Shown here in pieces: positions 25,478 to 35,173 of a DNA stretch of 64,000 bases (its first letter is position 1; each line of letters opens with the position of its first letter). The stretch is taken from assembly GCF_000152965.1 (NCBI RefSeq), contig NZ_CH902583.1, positions 2,128,754 to 2,192,753 of the forward strand, read 5' to 3'. The notes under the pieces are model-generated. The model saw only the letters and a list, made by a program, of their open reading frames with translations, made no database searches and was not told the origin of the DNA. A program made the position numbers and the translations under genes. Source of the stretch: Roseobacter sp. MED193. GTDB lineage: Bacteria; Pseudomonadota; Alphaproteobacteria; Rhodobacterales; Rhodobacteraceae.

Positions 25478-27891
25478 ACGATATGACTCCAGACCGCGAA
25501 GAACGCTCTGCCAACCTCAAGGGCCTTGGCTGCTCCCGCAAACGCGTCGAGGATGCCCGGTTCACCCAGGGCAAGGGCAACTATGTCGATGACATCAAAC
25601 TTCCCGATATGTTGCACGGAGATTTTGTCCGCTCTCCCTATGCCCATGCACGGGTTGTGTCGGTCAATAAGGACGCCGCTCTGGCGCTGCCCGGTGTTGT
25701 TGCCGTTCTGACCGCCGAAGACCTGGCCCCACTGAATCTCCATTGGATGCCCACTCTGGCGGGTGACAAGCAAATGGTTCTGGCCGATGGCAAGGTGCTG
25801 TTCCAGGGCCAGGAAGTGGCCTTTGTCGTCGCCTCTGATCGCTATGTCGCCGCCGATGCGGTAGAGCTGGTTGAGGTCGAATACGAAGAGCTGGAGGTGA
25901 TCACCGATCCCTTTGAGGCACTTAAATCCGATGTGGTCCTACGCGAGGATCTGGAGGGCCAGACCGAAGGCGCCCATGGGCCGCGCAAACACCACAACCA
26001 TATCTTCACCTGGGAACAGGGCGATGAGGCAGGCACCAATCAGGTGCTGGACAATGCCGAGGTGGTGGCTGAGGAAACCATGTATTACCACCGCACCCAC
26101 CCCTGCCCGCTGGAGACCTGCGGCTCGGTGGCCTCGATGGACAAGGTCAACGGCAAGTTGACGCTTTGGGGCACCTTCCAGGCGCCACATGTGGTGCGCA
26201 CCGTGGCCTCGCTGTTGTCGGGAATCGAAGAGCACAATATTCGCGTGGTCTCCCCCGATATTGGCGGCGGCTTTGGCAATAAGGTTGGTGTCTACCCTGG
26301 TTATGTTTGTTCCATCGTCGCCTCCATTGTGACCGGAAAACCGGTGAAGTGGGTCGAGGATCGGATGGAAAACCTGATGTCCACCGCCTTTGCCCGCGAC
26401 TATCACATGACCGGCAAGATCTCAGCCACCAAGGAGGGTAAGATCACCGGGCTGCATTGCCATGTAACCGCCGACCACGGTGGCTTTGACGCCTGCGCTG
26501 ATCCGACCAAATTCCCGGCTGGCTTCATGAATATCTGCACTGGGTCCTATGACATCCCGGTGGCCTATCTGGCCGTGGATGGCGTCTATACCAACAAGGC
26601 TCCCGGTGGTGTCTCCTATCGCTGCTCCTTCCGGGTGACCGAGGCGGTCTATTTTATTGAGCGCATGATCGAGGTCCTGGCGATTGAGCTGGATATGGAT
26701 GCAGCCGAGCTGCGCCGGATCAACTTCATCAAAAAAGAGCAGTTCCCCTACACGGCGGCGCTGGGTTGGGAATATGATTCCGGCGATTATCACACGGCCT
26801 GGGACAAGGCGCTGGAGACCGTCGATTATGAAGGCCTGCGCGCGGAGCAGGCGGAACGGGTTGCGGCCTTCAAACGCGGCGAGACCCGCAAGCTGATGGG
26901 GGTTGGTCTGAGCTTTTTCACCGAGATTGTCGGTGCAGGCCCGGTTAAGAACTGCGATATCCTCGGCATGGGGATGTTTGACAGCTGCGAGATCCGCATA
27001 CATCCCACCGGATCGGCCATCGCGCGTCTAGGCACCATTAGCCAGGGTCAGGGCCATGCGACAACCTTTGCACAGATCCTCGCCAGTGAGATCGGTATCT
27101 CTGCCGATAGCATCACCATCGAGGAAGGCGACACTGACACCGCCCCCTATGGACTGGGCACCTATGGATCGCGCTCCACGCCGGTTGCAGGCGCCGCCAC
27201 GGCGATGGCGGGGCGTAAAATCCGCGCCAAGGCGCAGATGATCGCGGCCTATCTGCTTGAGGTGCATGACGATGACGTAGAGTTCGACATCGACCGGTTT
27301 GTGGTCAAGGGCGCGCCAGAGCGGTTCAAGACAATGAAAGAGATCGCCTATGCCGCCTATAATCAGGCCATTCCGGGGATCGAACCAGGTCTTGAGGCAG
27401 TCAGCTACTATGATCCGCCCAATATGACTTATCCCTTTGGCGCCTATGTCTGTGTGATGGATATCGACGTGGACACCGGGGTTCCGGAAATCCGCCGCTT
27501 TTATGCGCTGGATGACTGCGGCACCCGGATCAATCCGATGATCATCGAAGGTCAGGTGCATGGAGGGCTGACCGAGGCGCTCGCCGTCGCGCTGGGACAG
27601 GAAATTGCCTATGACGATATGGGCAATGTCAAGACCGGCACGCTGATGGACTTCTTCTTGCCGACCGCATGGGAAGTCCCGAACTATGAGACGGATTATA
27701 CCGTCACCCCCAGCCCGCATCACCCCATCGGCGCCAAGGGCGTCGGCGAAAGCCCCCATGTGGGCGGCGTGCCCTGCTTCTCGAATGCTGTACAGGATGC
27801 CTTCCGCGCCTTCGGGTTGCGACACACCAATATGCCCCATGACCACTGGCGCATTTGGCAGACCGCCAATGGTCTGGGCCTGCACGATTAG
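25474..27891 (+). CDS. coxL: CO dehydrogenase large (molybdenum-copper) subunit, form I
   Basis: An 805-residue catalytic subunit binding molybdenum cytosine dinucleotide and, in characterised members, copper. The active-site loop reads SYRCSFR with the copper-coordinating Cys at residue 384 (Cys388 in the O. carboxidovorans enzyme). CSFR marks form I, bona fide CO dehydrogenases, as opposed to the AYRGAGR of form II; the first residue is Ser where form I usually has Ala. [11 protein letters not shown] and [13 protein letters not shown] are the molybdenum-cofactor binding motifs of the xanthine oxidase family. The ATG at 25474 matches family N-termini and overlaps coxS; the frame is open further upstream, which is not used. 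Confidence 0.95.
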   Translation: MNDMTPDREERSANLKGLGCSRKRVEDARFTQGKGNYVDDIKLPDMLHGDFVRSPYAHARVVSVNKDAALALPGVVAVLTAEDLAPLNLHWMPTLAGDKQMVLADGKVLFQGQEVAFVVASDRYVAADAVELVEVEYEELEVITDPFEALKSDVVLREDLEGQTEGAHGPRKHHNHIFTWEQGDEAGTNQVLDNAEVVAEETMYYHRTHPCPLETCGSVASMDKVNGKLTLWGTFQAPHVVRTVASLLSGIEEHNIRVVSPDIGGGFGNKVGVYPGYVCSIVASIVTGKPVKWVEDRMENLMSTAFARDYHMTGKISATKEGKITGLHCHVTADHGGFDACADPTKFPAGFMNICTGSYDIPVAYLAVDGVYTNKAPGGVSYRCSFRVTEAVYFIERMIEVLAIELDMDAAELRRINFIKKEQFPYTAALGWEYDSGDYHTAWDKALETVDYEGLRAEQAERVAAFKRGETRKLMGVGLSFFTEIVGAGPVKNCDILGMGMFDSCEIRIHPTGSAIARLGTISQGQGHATTFAQILASEIGISADSITIEEGDTDTAPYGLGTYGSRSTPVAGAATAMAGRKIRAKAQMIAAYLLEVHDDDVEFDIDRFVVKGAPERFKTMKEIAYAAYNQAIPGIEPGLEAVSYYDPPNMTYPFGAYVCVMDIDVDTGVPEIRRFYALDDCGTRINPMIIEGQVHGGLTEALAVALGQEIAYDDMGNVKTGTLMDFFLPTAWEVPNYETDYTVTPSPHHPIGAKGVGESPHVGGVPCFSNAVQDAFRAFGLRHTNMPHDHWRIWQTANGLGLHD

Positions 27892-27945
27892 GGAGACCGA
27901 GGCGATCCCATCATGGGGTCGCCTCCTCACCAAACGGGGATGATC

Positions 27946-28821
27946 ATGACCTGGACCACGCTTCAAACCGCCATGGCGGAACAGGGCTATATTGCCGATG
28001 ACGACTTGGCGATGGCGGTGCATCTGGCGCTGTCGCTGGGCCGTCCTTTGCTGCTGGAAGGTGCCGCCGGCGTGGGCAAGACCGAGGTCGCTCGGGTGCT
28101 CAGCAACCTACGCGAGACCGAGTTGATCCGCCTGCAATGCTACGAGGGGTTGGACGCGGCGCAGGCAATCTATGAATGGAACTATCAGCGCCAGCTCTTG
28201 TCGATCCGGGCCGCCTCCGAACATGGCGAAACCGGGCGCAGTGTCGAAGAACGTATTTTCTCCGAAGAATTCCTTTTGGAACGTCCCCTGCTCAAAGCGA
28301 TCCGCCGCGATACACCACCCGTGCTGTTGATTGACGAAATCGACCGCGCCGATGAGGAGTTTGAGGCCTATCTGCTTGAAATTCTGTCAGAGTTTCAAGT
28401 GACCATCCCCGAACTGGGGACCATAAGTGCAAAATCTCGCCCCATTGTAATTCTCACCGCCAATGGCACCCGCGATCTGAGTGACGCGTTGCGGCGGCGC
28501 TGTCTTTATGCCCATGTCTCTTACCCGGAACGTGCCACTGAACTGGCGATCCTCAAGGCACGCTGCGGGGCAATCGAAGACAGATTAGCGGGGCAGATCA
28601 TCGGTTTTGTCCAGTCCCTGCGCAAAGAGGATCTGGAGAAAAAGCCTGGCATTGCTGAGATGCTGGACTTTGCCGCTGCTCTGATGGGGCTTGGGATTGC
28701 CGATCTGACACAAGATCCAGTGGTGCTGCAGGCTTGCCTGGCCACCTTGCTAAAGACTGAGACGGATCGCTTCAACATCACCACCGAGGTGGCGCAACGC
28801 CTTGCAGGTAAAGCAGCATGA
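27946..28821 (+). CDS. coxD: CO dehydrogenase maturation AAA+ ATPase CoxD (MoxR family)
   Basis: A 291-residue MoxR-type AAA+ ATPase. Walker A is GAAGVGKTE (residues 39-47), Walker B PVLLIDEIDRADEEF, with the sensor 1 segment IVILTANGTRDLSDALRRRC. In O. carboxidovorans CoxD helps insert sulfur and copper into the active site of CODH; this function is inferred by family and position. The ATG at 27946 is preferred because GGGGA sits 5 bases before it; an ATG at 27940 is possible. It overlaps coxE by four bases (ATGA). Confidence 0.92.
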   Translation: MTWTTLQTAMAEQGYIADDDLAMAVHLALSLGRPLLLEGAAGVGKTEVARVLSNLRETELIRLQCYEGLDAAQAIYEWNYQRQLLSIRAASEHGETGRSVEERIFSEEFLLERPLLKAIRRDTPPVLLIDEIDRADEEFEAYLLEILSEFQVTIPELGTISAKSRPIVILTANGTRDLSDALRRRCLYAHVSYPERATELAILKARCGAIEDRLAGQIIGFVQSLRKEDLEKKPGIAEMLDFAAALMGLGIADLTQDPVVLQACLATLLKTETDRFNITTEVAQRLAGKAA

Positions 28822-30002
28822 GCCAGGTCACCAAATTCGCCGCCCGTGATTCGGGACCAACGGCCCGAATGGTCGGCTTTATGTCCCATCTGCGCGACAA
28901 CGGCTTTCGCCTGGGCGTTGGTGAGGCAGAGCTGAGCCTGCAGGCGCTGACCCATGTGATCGCTTCGGACCCCACCGTCACCCGACATGCCCTGCGCGCA
29001 GTTTGTACGGGGTCAATTGAGGAGGTGGAACGGTTTGATGGCCTATTTGATGCCTTCTGGATGAATGGTGGGCGCGTCACGACAAAAACCATTCCAACCC
29101 AGTCCCCCGTTTCAGACCATATCCATAGTTCGCGCGATGCCGCCGGAGCTGAAAATTCAGGAGGTGCAGGAACACCCAGCACACCAGATAGCGCGGGCGA
29201 AGACCCGGCGGAAGCGGATGGGGAGGGCAAGCTGGTTGCCAGCCTGACCCAGGCAAAGATGAAGACAGATCTGCGCGATCTGGTTCGCCCAGAAGAGATT
29301 GCAGAGGCCCAGGTGGTAGCACAACGTTTGGGCGCGGCATTGCGGGATCGTCGCTCGCGGCGGCGCAGGCAACACCGTAAGGGAGACCGAATTCATTTTA
29401 GAAAGGTGATCCGCCAAAGCCTCTCTTCCGGAGGGGAACCCCTGCATCTGGCCCGGATGCGCCGCCCGGACCGACCACTTAAAATCGTGACGCTTTGCGA
29501 TGTATCCGGGTCGATGGCCACCTATGCGCAGGTGTTTCTTGCCTTTGTGGCTGGAATGATGCGGGCAGATCCAAACACGGATGCCTATCTGTTTCACACC
29601 CGGCTGGTACGGATCGCCGAAGCTCTGCGCGATAAGGACGCTTTGCGTGCTCTGGGGCGTCTGTCTGTTCTAGCAGATGGCTTTGGCGGGGGGTCAAAAA
29701 TTGGCGTCTCTCTGGCCCAGTTCTCCCAAACCTATGCACGTCGGTTTGTCGATGGGCGCACCGTGGTTCTGATCCTGTCGGATGGCTACGACACCGACCA
29801 CCCGGACCTGTTGAGCGCTGCGCTGGAAAAGCTGAAGAAGCGCGGCTGCAAGATCATCTGGCTGAACCCTCTGAAGGGCTGGGCAGGCTATGAGCCGGTG
29901 ACCCGCGCCATGGCACAGGCCCTGCCGCATTTGGATGTGTTTTGCCCCGCCAACACCCTGGCCGACCTGGCTGCCCTGGAACAGGAGCTCACCCGCCTAT
30001 GA
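28818..30002 (+). CDS. coxE: CO dehydrogenase maturation protein CoxE (VWA domain)
   Basis: A 394-residue cytosolic protein. Residues 1-170 contain an acidic, low-complexity central linker (about 95-140). A basic stretch RDRRSRRRRQHRKGDRIHF (about 177-194) follows, then a von Willebrand factor A domain whose metal-ion adhesion motif is DVSGSM (228-233), with VLILSDGYDTDHP later. MoxR ATPases and VWA partners such as CoxD/CoxE act together as chaperones; here they overlap by 4 bases. Its stop overlaps the coxF start as ATGA. Confidence 0.93.
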   Translation: MSQVTKFAARDSGPTARMVGFMSHLRDNGFRLGVGEAELSLQALTHVIASDPTVTRHALRAVCTGSIEEVERFDGLFDAFWMNGGRVTTKTIPTQSPVSDHIHSSRDAAGAENSGGAGTPSTPDSAGEDPAEADGEGKLVASLTQAKMKTDLRDLVRPEEIAEAQVVAQRLGAALRDRRSRRRRQHRKGDRIHFRKVIRQSLSSGGEPLHLARMRRPDRPLKIVTLCDVSGSMATYAQVFLAFVAGMMRADPNTDAYLFHTRLVRIAEALRDKDALRALGRLSVLADGFGGGSKIGVSLAQFSQTYARRFVDGRTVVLILSDGYDTDHPDLLSAALEKLKKRGCKIIWLNPLKGWAGYEPVTRAMAQALPHLDVFCPANTLADLAALEQELTRL

Positions 30003-30832
30003 CCCCAGCTGAGATGATCGATACAGATATGGCAACCCTGGCTCAAGAAATGCGCGCGCGCGGAGAGCCCTTTGCCATTGCCACGGTGGTACGCACCCTG
30101 GGCGCAACGGCGGCAAAACCGGGCGCCAAGGCGCTGCTGGATGGCGAAGGCACCATCTTGCAGGGCTGGATTGGCGGCGGTTGCGTGCGCAGTGCTTTGG
30201 TGAAGGCCGTAAAACGCGCCCTGCAAGATGGCACGCCGCAATTGGTCTCGCTACATCCGCAGGATCTATTGGATGAAAAAGGGCTCACCGCCGGGGACAG
30301 CGTCGACGGCGTGCGTTTTGCCCGCAATGGCTGCCCTTCCAAGGGGTCAATGGATATCTTTGTAGAGCTGATCCTTCCCCTGCCGGAATTGGTGATCTAT
30401 GGCGATGCGCCAGTGGCGCAATCCCTGGCGCGGCTCGCCGAACAATTCCAATGGGCCGTAACCATCGGCGATCCCGAGGCCTCCCCCCTGGCCCTATCGC
30501 AGGGAGAGACCCGCATGATCGTGGTGGCAAGCCAAGGCAAGGGCGATCTGGCCTGCCTGAAACAGGCGCTGGAAACATCGGCAGCTTTTGTCGCCTTTGT
30601 GGGCAGCCATCGTAAATTCGCGGCCCTGTCAGAGACTTTGATCGGGCGTGGCGTCGCGCGGGCAGATCTGGACCGGATCCAGGCCCCAGCTGGACTGGCC
30701 ATTGGCGCGGTGACACCGGATGAGATTGCCCTCTCCATTTTGGCGCAACTGACGCAGGTGCGCCGTCGCACCCATCGCAGCGAAGAGCAAATCACCCCAG
30801 ACCAACAGAGCCAACAGGAGGCAAGCGCTTGA
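29999..30832 (+). CDS. coxF: CO dehydrogenase maturation protein CoxF (XdhC family)
   Basis: A 277-residue XdhC/CoxI-family protein. The N-terminal domain has PFAIATVVRTLGATAAKPGAK and GWIGGGCVRSALVKA, with the conserved cysteine in GGGC, and residues 140-250 form a Rossmann-like XdhC_C domain (VAFVGSHRKFAAL, AGLAIGAVTPDEIALSI). XdhC proteins bind and help insert the molybdenum cofactor into xanthine oxidase family enzymes. The ATG at 29999 overlaps the coxE stop. The charged QRS-rich C-terminal tail ends in a TTGA overlap with the next small frame. Confidence 0.92.
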   Translation: MTPAEMIDTDMATLAQEMRARGEPFAIATVVRTLGATAAKPGAKALLDGEGTILQGWIGGGCVRSALVKAVKRALQDGTPQLVSLHPQDLLDEKGLTAGDSVDGVRFARNGCPSKGSMDIFVELILPLPELVIYGDAPVAQSLARLAEQFQWAVTIGDPEASPLALSQGETRMIVVASQGKGDLACLKQALETSAAFVAFVGSHRKFAALSETLIGRGVARADLDRIQAPAGLAIGAVTPDEIALSILAQLTQVRRRTHRSEEQITPDQQSQQEASA

Positions 30833-30930
30833 AACGCATAATGACTTACCTGCAGTCGCGCTTCTCTCTGGCTCCATTGAGCAAAGAGCAGGCTGAGATA
30901 ATGGCCTCTGTAAAACACCCCTGTTGTTAA
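30829..30930 (+). CDS. Possible 33-residue micropeptide ending Cys-Cys in the cox operon
   Basis: A TTG-initiated frame that overlaps the coxF stop codon (TTGA) and has AGGAGG about 7 bases upstream, the best ribosome binding site in the cluster. It encodes KRIMTYLQSRF then SLAPLSKEQAEIMASV and ends HPCC, followed by TAA; the next gene coxG begins 13 bases later after its own AAGGA. The residues are amphipathic-helix-like with a C-terminal His-Pro-Cys-Cys. It could be a metal-binding or partner-binding peptide for CODH assembly, or simply a translation-coupling leader. Unknown family; not proven expressed. Confidence 0.45.
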   Translation: MKRIMTYLQSRFSLAPLSKEQAEIMASVKHPCC

Positions 30931-30943
30931 GAAGGATACGCAC

Positions 30944-31393
30944 GTGGAACTGAACGACGAAATCACAATCAACGCCCCAATGGCACGGGTCTATGAGGCC
31001 TTGAACGACCCAGAGATCCTGCAACAGTGCATTCCTGGCTGCGAAGAACTGATAAAACACTCTGACAGCGAATTGGAAGCCAAGGTGGTGCTGAAAATCG
31101 GCCCTGTCAAAGCGCGCTTTGGCGGCAATGTGGAGCTGGATACCTCTGGCGCTCCGGATGCCTTCTCCCTGACCGGCCAGGGCAGCGGTGGTGCAGCCGG
31201 CTATGCCAAGGGCGGCGCGGATGTCACCCTGAGCGAAGCAGATGGAGTCACCACCCTCACCTATACTGCCAAGGTCGATATTGGCGGCAAGCTGGCGCAG
31301 CTGGGATCCCGCCTGATCCAGAGCACGGCGAAAAAACTGGCTGGCAAGTTCTTCAAATCTTTCGGGGAGGTTGTCGACAGCGTTGACGCCTGA
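30944..31393 (+). CDS. coxG: CO dehydrogenase accessory protein CoxG (SRPBCC family)
   Basis: A 149-residue SRPBCC/START-fold protein starting with GTG and AAGGA upstream. [22 protein letters not shown] is the usual N-terminal strand and first helix; [16 protein letters not shown] and [24 protein letters not shown] are typical of CoxG. In characterised organisms CoxG is proposed to anchor CODH to the cytoplasmic membrane. This protein lacks the C-terminal hydrophobic tail of longer CoxG proteins, ending soon after [12 protein letters not shown], so direct membrane anchoring is not obvious. Last gene of the operon, followed by a terminator. Confidence 0.9.
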   Translation: MELNDEITINAPMARVYEALNDPEILQQCIPGCEELIKHSDSELEAKVVLKIGPVKARFGGNVELDTSGAPDAFSLTGQGSGGAAGYAKGGADVTLSEADGVTTLTYTAKVDIGGKLAQLGSRLIQSTAKKLAGKFFKSFGEVVDSVDA

Positions 31394-31424
31394 CAGCTGC
31401 TGTCTACATGAAACCACAAAGATT

Positions 31425-31458
31425 TGCCCCGAGGCCCCTAGCCTTGGGGCATTTCTAT
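31425..31458 (+). terminator. Terminator of the cox operon
   Basis: TGCCCCGAGG (31425-31434) pairs with CCTTGGGGCA (31442-31451), one G-U pair, followed by TTTCTATTT, 31 bases after coxG. It lies just beside the end of the converging GMC gene and may serve both. Confidence 0.8.
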
Positions 31459-31465
31459 TTAGCCC

Positions 31466-33079
31466 CTATCGATGTGCCTCGAGGATCAGATCGCTGGCCT
31501 TTTCGCCAATCATGATCGCCGGAGCATTGGTATTACCGCTGACGATCTCTGGCATGATCGAACAATCCGCCACTCGAAGCCCAGAAATTCCATGTACCCG
31601 CAGCTTAGCATCGACAACGGCATCCTTTGACTGGCCCATCTTGCAGGTCCCCGTTGGGTGATAGATCGACGCTGTATTATTGCGCGCCCAGTCGAGCGTT
31701 GCATCATAGTCTTCCATGTCGAGACTGGCGTGGGGACGAAACTCCTCGGAGATCTTGGAGGTCAGCGGCGCATGTCTGGCAATTTTGCGCGCGATATTGA
31801 CCCCCTCGACCACGGTCTGACAATCGGTCTGGGTTGAGAGGTAATTGGGGATGATCTTTGGATAGCGAGCAGGGTCGGCAGAGTTCAAGCGAATTTCGCC
31901 ACGCGATTCGGGTCGCAACTGGCACACCGACATAGTGAAGGCCGAGAACTTATCAGCCCCTTTGCCGGGGTTCTCCGCTGACAGAGGTTGAACGTGAAAC
32001 TGTATATCAGGGGTTTCCAGTTCAGGGCGCGTTTTTAGAAATCCAGTGGCCAGACTGGCGGCCATAGTCATCGGCCCGGCGCGGAACATCAGGTATTTCA
32101 ACCCAATCTTGGCCTGGCCGATCAGAGAGCCTACTTCGTCATTCAGGGTGGGTTCATTACACTTATAGACCAGCCGGGCCTGCAGGTGGTCCTGCATGTT
32201 TTTTCCCACGCCGGGTAAATCCGCCACGACCTTGATACCCTGTTCCAGCAGCTGTTCGGCCTCTCCAATACCGGAGAGCATCAATATCTGCGGTGAGTTG
32301 ATTGCGCCGCCAGACAGGATCACCTCACGTCCCGCCTTGATAACATGGGTCTGGCCAGCGCGGTCCTTATAGGCAACCCCGGTGGCGCGCGTCCCCTCGA
32401 TCACAACGCGTTGAACATGGGCATGGGTGATTATCTGCAGGTTTGACCGCGATTTAACCGGGTTCAGAAAAGCCACCGCCGCAGAACAGCGCCGCCCATT
32501 TTGGGCGGTCAGCTGAAAGAAGCCCACGCCTTCCTGATCAGCGCCGTTGTAATCAGGGTTGAACTTGTATCCGGCTGCCTGCGCCGCCGCGACCCAGGCA
32601 TCGGTGATAGGGCGCTGGATACGCATGTTAGATACGGAAAGCGGCCCCTGTTCACCATGGAACATATCCTGACCACGCTCGTTCTTTTCAGAGCGTTTGA
32701 ACAGCGGTAGCACGTCATCCCAACCCCAGCCCTCATTGCCCATCTGCCGCCAGCGATCATAGTCCTGGGATTGTCCACGGACATAGAGTAACCCATTGAG
32801 CGAGGAAGATCCCCCCAAAACCTTGCCCCGCGGCCATTCGATTGAACGCCCATTCAAACCTGGATCAGGTTCGGTTTTGTAGCACCAATCCACCTTTGGG
32901 TTGTGAATGGTCTTGAAGTAGCCAACAGGGATGTGAATCCAGGGGTTGCTATCACGCCCGCCAGCCTCAAGCAGGATCACCTTTTTGCTGGGATCTGCGC
33001 TCAGCCGATTGGCTATCACACAGCCAGCGGAACCTGCCCCAACGATGATATAATCTGCCTCCAAAACCTGGCCCTCCAA
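31466..33079 (-). CDS. GMC family oxidoreductase (choline dehydrogenase-like)
   Basis: A 537-residue FAD enzyme. [14 protein letters not shown] (14-27) is the ADP-binding GxGxxG motif, [15 protein letters not shown] is GMC signature 1, and [17 protein letters not shown] signature 2. The C-terminal region holds the catalytic His in [16 protein letters not shown] and the partner Asn in [19 protein letters not shown]. It oxidises an alcohol such as choline or an aliphatic alcohol; BetA itself is usually associated with betaine genes, which are missing, so the substrate is open. The divergent TRAP transporter and IclR regulator suggest it oxidises the imported compound. Confidence 0.9.
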   Translation of the reverse strand: MEGQVLEADYIIVGAGSAGCVIANRLSADPSKKVILLEAGGRDSNPWIHIPVGYFKTIHNPKVDWCYKTEPDPGLNGRSIEWPRGKVLGGSSSLNGLLYVRGQSQDYDRWRQMGNEGWGWDDVLPLFKRSEKNERGQDMFHGEQGPLSVSNMRIQRPITDAWVAAAQAAGYKFNPDYNGADQEGVGFFQLTAQNGRRCSAAVAFLNPVKSRSNLQIITHAHVQRVVIEGTRATGVAYKDRAGQTHVIKAGREVILSGGAINSPQILMLSGIGEAEQLLEQGIKVVADLPGVGKNMQDHLQARLVYKCNEPTLNDEVGSLIGQAKIGLKYLMFRAGPMTMAASLATGFLKTRPELETPDIQFHVQPLSAENPGKGADKFSAFTMSVCQLRPESRGEIRLNSADPARYPKIIPNYLSTQTDCQTVVEGVNIARKIARHAPLTSKISEEFRPHASLDMEDYDATLDWARNNTASIYHPTGTCKMGQSKDAVVDAKLRVHGISGLRVADCSIMPEIVSGNTNAPAIMIGEKASDLILEAHR

Positions 33080-33130
33080 TTGCTCACGAAAAAAACTCTA
33101 TGCAGATTGCATGAATTCGGCTAGCTTTTT

Positions 33131-33149
33131 TTGAGATAAAACGTCTCAA
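33131..33149. promoter_or_regulatory. Candidate operator between GMC oxidoreductase and dctP
   Basis: A perfect inverted repeat TTGAGA (33131-33136) - 7 bases - TCTCAA (33144-33149), 26 bases upstream of the dctP ATG and 51 bases upstream of the GMC oxidoreductase start. It could bind the IclR protein encoded at 36542. An ATGATCAT palindrome lies just downstream. Confidence 0.5.
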
Positions 33150-33174
33150 TAATGATCATCTAGGGAGGAAGACC

Positions 33175-34407
33175 ATGGGACTCAAGGAGAATCTTAACCA
33201 TATCTCACGGCGGGATCTGTTCCGCGTCGCTGGGCGCTACGGTATGAGCTCGACACTTTTGGCGGCGGGTGGCTTTGGAGGAGCCATGAGCCTAGCCAAT
33301 CTCGCATCTGCAGCGGAATCGACCTACGACAAGCGTTTTAGCAAGCCCGCAAAGCACACGCTTAAGTTTGGTGCGGCTGGTTTCAATGCACAGAACCTGC
33401 TGATTGAACGCGCCGGTGCCTTGGAATTTGCTCGCGATCTGGAAAGCCGCACAGATGGGGAGATCCGTATTGAATTCATTGGCAATAACCAGATCTGTGG
33501 CCAGACCTCCTGCGTAGAGAAAACCCAGCAGGGCATCGTGGATATCTATGCCGCCTCAACCCAAAATTCCGCCGGCGGTGCGCCCTATCTCAATGTGCTG
33601 GACTACGCCTATATGTTCCCAGGTCGGGCCTCGCAGTACCACTTCCTCTATAGCCCAGAATCGCAGCGCATTCTGCGGGATCCGTTGGAAAAACGTCATG
33701 GATTGAAGTTCCTGTTCAGCCATTGTGAGCTGCGCGGCATTCAGTTGGGCCTTGGCTGGGAAGACAAGCCAACCGTGACCAAACTGGAGCAACTCTTCGG
33801 CACTAAGAACCGGGTAACCGGGACCCAGCTGGGCCGGATCGCCATGCAGGCGCTGAACCTAAACCCGGTGCCTGTGGCCTGGGAGGAAACTCTGGATGGT
33901 CTGAAACAGGGGCTGATTGACGGAGCCGAAACCTGGGCCTCGGCTGTGGCCTATGCCAATATGTCACCAGTGGTTAGCCAGTCGGTTGATCTCAAATTCT
34001 TCTGCGGCACCGAGCACACCTCGATGAGTGCGGCAGTCTTTGATGGGCTTGAGGGCTATCTGCAGGATGCGGTGATGGAGAGCGCCTATTGGGCGCAGAC
34101 CCATGTCCAGGCGGCGAATGAGGCAGCGCTGGTCAAGACCGTCGGCCATTCTGACCCGCAGATGCCGGGCACGATCTTTGCCGAAAACAATGTGCGCAAC
34201 GCATTCCTGGCAGATGATCAGATCAAAATGGCCGAGGAAATGTGCTCGCCCGAGTTCCAGCCGCAGCTGTGGGAACAGTGGCGTGATCGCCTGAACAAAT
34301 GGGCCGGTGGCATTGATACCTATCAGGAGATCTATGACATCGCGCGCCAGGTGCCCAAGGACATGAAACCAGAGAATGTCGAACCCCGGCGCTGGTGGAA
34401 AGCCTAA
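33175..34407 (+). CDS. TRAP transporter substrate-binding protein (DctP type), Tat-exported
   Basis: A 410-residue periplasmic solute-binding protein. The N-terminus carries a twin-arginine signal (SRRDLFRVAGRYG, residues 11-23) followed by a hydrophobic stretch and a likely cleavage after ASA near residue 46. The body matches DctP-fold TRAP receptors (FAENNVRNAFL, GLIDGAETWASAVAYA). Tat export of TRAP receptors is known for some families binding organic acids or compatible solutes. GGGAGGAAGACC precedes the ATG. Followed after a stable hairpin by dctQ and dctM. Confidence 0.88.
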   Translation: MGLKENLNHISRRDLFRVAGRYGMSSTLLAAGGFGGAMSLANLASAAESTYDKRFSKPAKHTLKFGAAGFNAQNLLIERAGALEFARDLESRTDGEIRIEFIGNNQICGQTSCVEKTQQGIVDIYAASTQNSAGGAPYLNVLDYAYMFPGRASQYHFLYSPESQRILRDPLEKRHGLKFLFSHCELRGIQLGLGWEDKPTVTKLEQLFGTKNRVTGTQLGRIAMQALNLNPVPVAWEETLDGLKQGLIDGAETWASAVAYANMSPVVSQSVDLKFFCGTEHTSMSAAVFDGLEGYLQDAVMESAYWAQTHVQAANEAALVKTVGHSDPQMPGTIFAENNVRNAFLADDQIKMAEEMCSPEFQPQLWEQWRDRLNKWAGGIDTYQEIYDIARQVPKDMKPENVEPRRWWKA

Positions 34408-34426
34408 AACCCAAAAGTATGAAGAC

Positions 34427-34454
34427 AGACCGGCGTGCTTTTGCGCGCCGGTCT
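34427..34454 (+). promoter_or_regulatory. Intercistronic hairpin after the TRAP receptor gene
   Basis: AGACCGGCG (34427-34435) pairs perfectly with CGCCGGTCT (34446-34454), with further G-C pairing inside and a CTTTTG-type loop, 20 bases after the receptor stop. No long T-run follows, so it is better read as a 3' stabiliser or partial terminator that raises receptor mRNA above the membrane subunit mRNA. Confidence 0.6.
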
Positions 34455-34504
34455 TACCTGTCCGAATAAAGCGGCCTGCGCCAACGGACTACAGGGAGGA
34501 AAAG

Positions 34505-35173
34505 ATGGGACTCTGGCCAGAGATCGGCGATATATTTCGTGCATTTGCATCACAAGACAGCTGGGAAATCCGCAATGCGCTCAAAACCGAAGGCGCTTGG
34601 CTGTTCGGCACAGTTGCCACCGCGCTCAGCGGGTTGATCATGCTGTGGATCTACAAGCTACTGCCCTGGTTGGACCGGCACCTTGAACGCACGGTGATGG
34701 TCTATAGCTATCTGGCGATTGCCTTTATCATATTTTGGGGCGTTATTGATCGCTTCATTTTCTCGAACCAGCAGCCCTGGTCGACCACCATTCCTCCGCT
34801 TTTGTTCATGATCATGGCCTGGTTTGGTGCCGCCTTTAACGTGCGACTGCGCACCCACCTCAGCTTTGCAGAGTTTCGCTCCATGATGCCACGGGCTGGA
34901 CAGATGGCCTGCCTGATGTTGGATGCCGTTTTGTGGTTTATTTTTGCAGTGATTGTACTGGTGACAACAACGCGGATGACGGCGCTATCGGCGTCAAATT
35001 TTCAGATCGTTCTGGGCACCGATAATGTCATGCAGTGGTGGTTCCTGATCACCGCGCCCATGTCGTTTGTTCTGATGGTGGCGCGGGTGTTTGAAAACCT
35101 GATCGAAGACGTTTCGAACTGGCGCTCTGGGGCACCGCTGATCAAACAGGCTGTGATCGGGGGGGATATCTGA
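34505..35173 (+). CDS. TRAP transporter small permease subunit (DctQ type)
   Basis: A 222-residue membrane protein with four transmembrane segments (about 33-55 WLFGTVATALSGLIMLW; 66-88 TVMVYSYLAIAFIIFWGVI; 98-117 TIPPLLFMIMAWFGAAF; 139-160 ACLMLDAVLWFIFAVIVLV) plus a further hydrophobic WWFLITAPMSFVLMV near the end. This is the topology of DctQ. GGGAGGAAAAG precedes the ATG at 34505; the frame runs upstream into the hairpin but lacks such support. Its stop codon and the dctM start share one base (TGATG). Confidence 0.9.
   Translation: MGLWPEIGDIFRAFASQDSWEIRNALKTEGAWLFGTVATALSGLIMLWIYKLLPWLDRHLERTVMVYSYLAIAFIIFWGVIDRFIFSNQQPWSTTIPPLLFMIMAWFGAAFNVRLRTHLSFAEFRSMMPRAGQMACLMLDAVLWFIFAVIVLVTTTRMTALSASNFQIVLGTDNVMQWWFLITAPMSFVLMVARVFENLIEDVSNWRSGAPLIKQAVIGGDI

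Noticed and set aside
27028-28023. A 331-codon minus-strand open frame
   Set aside because: Antisense to the end of coxL and start of coxD; no recognisable motif.
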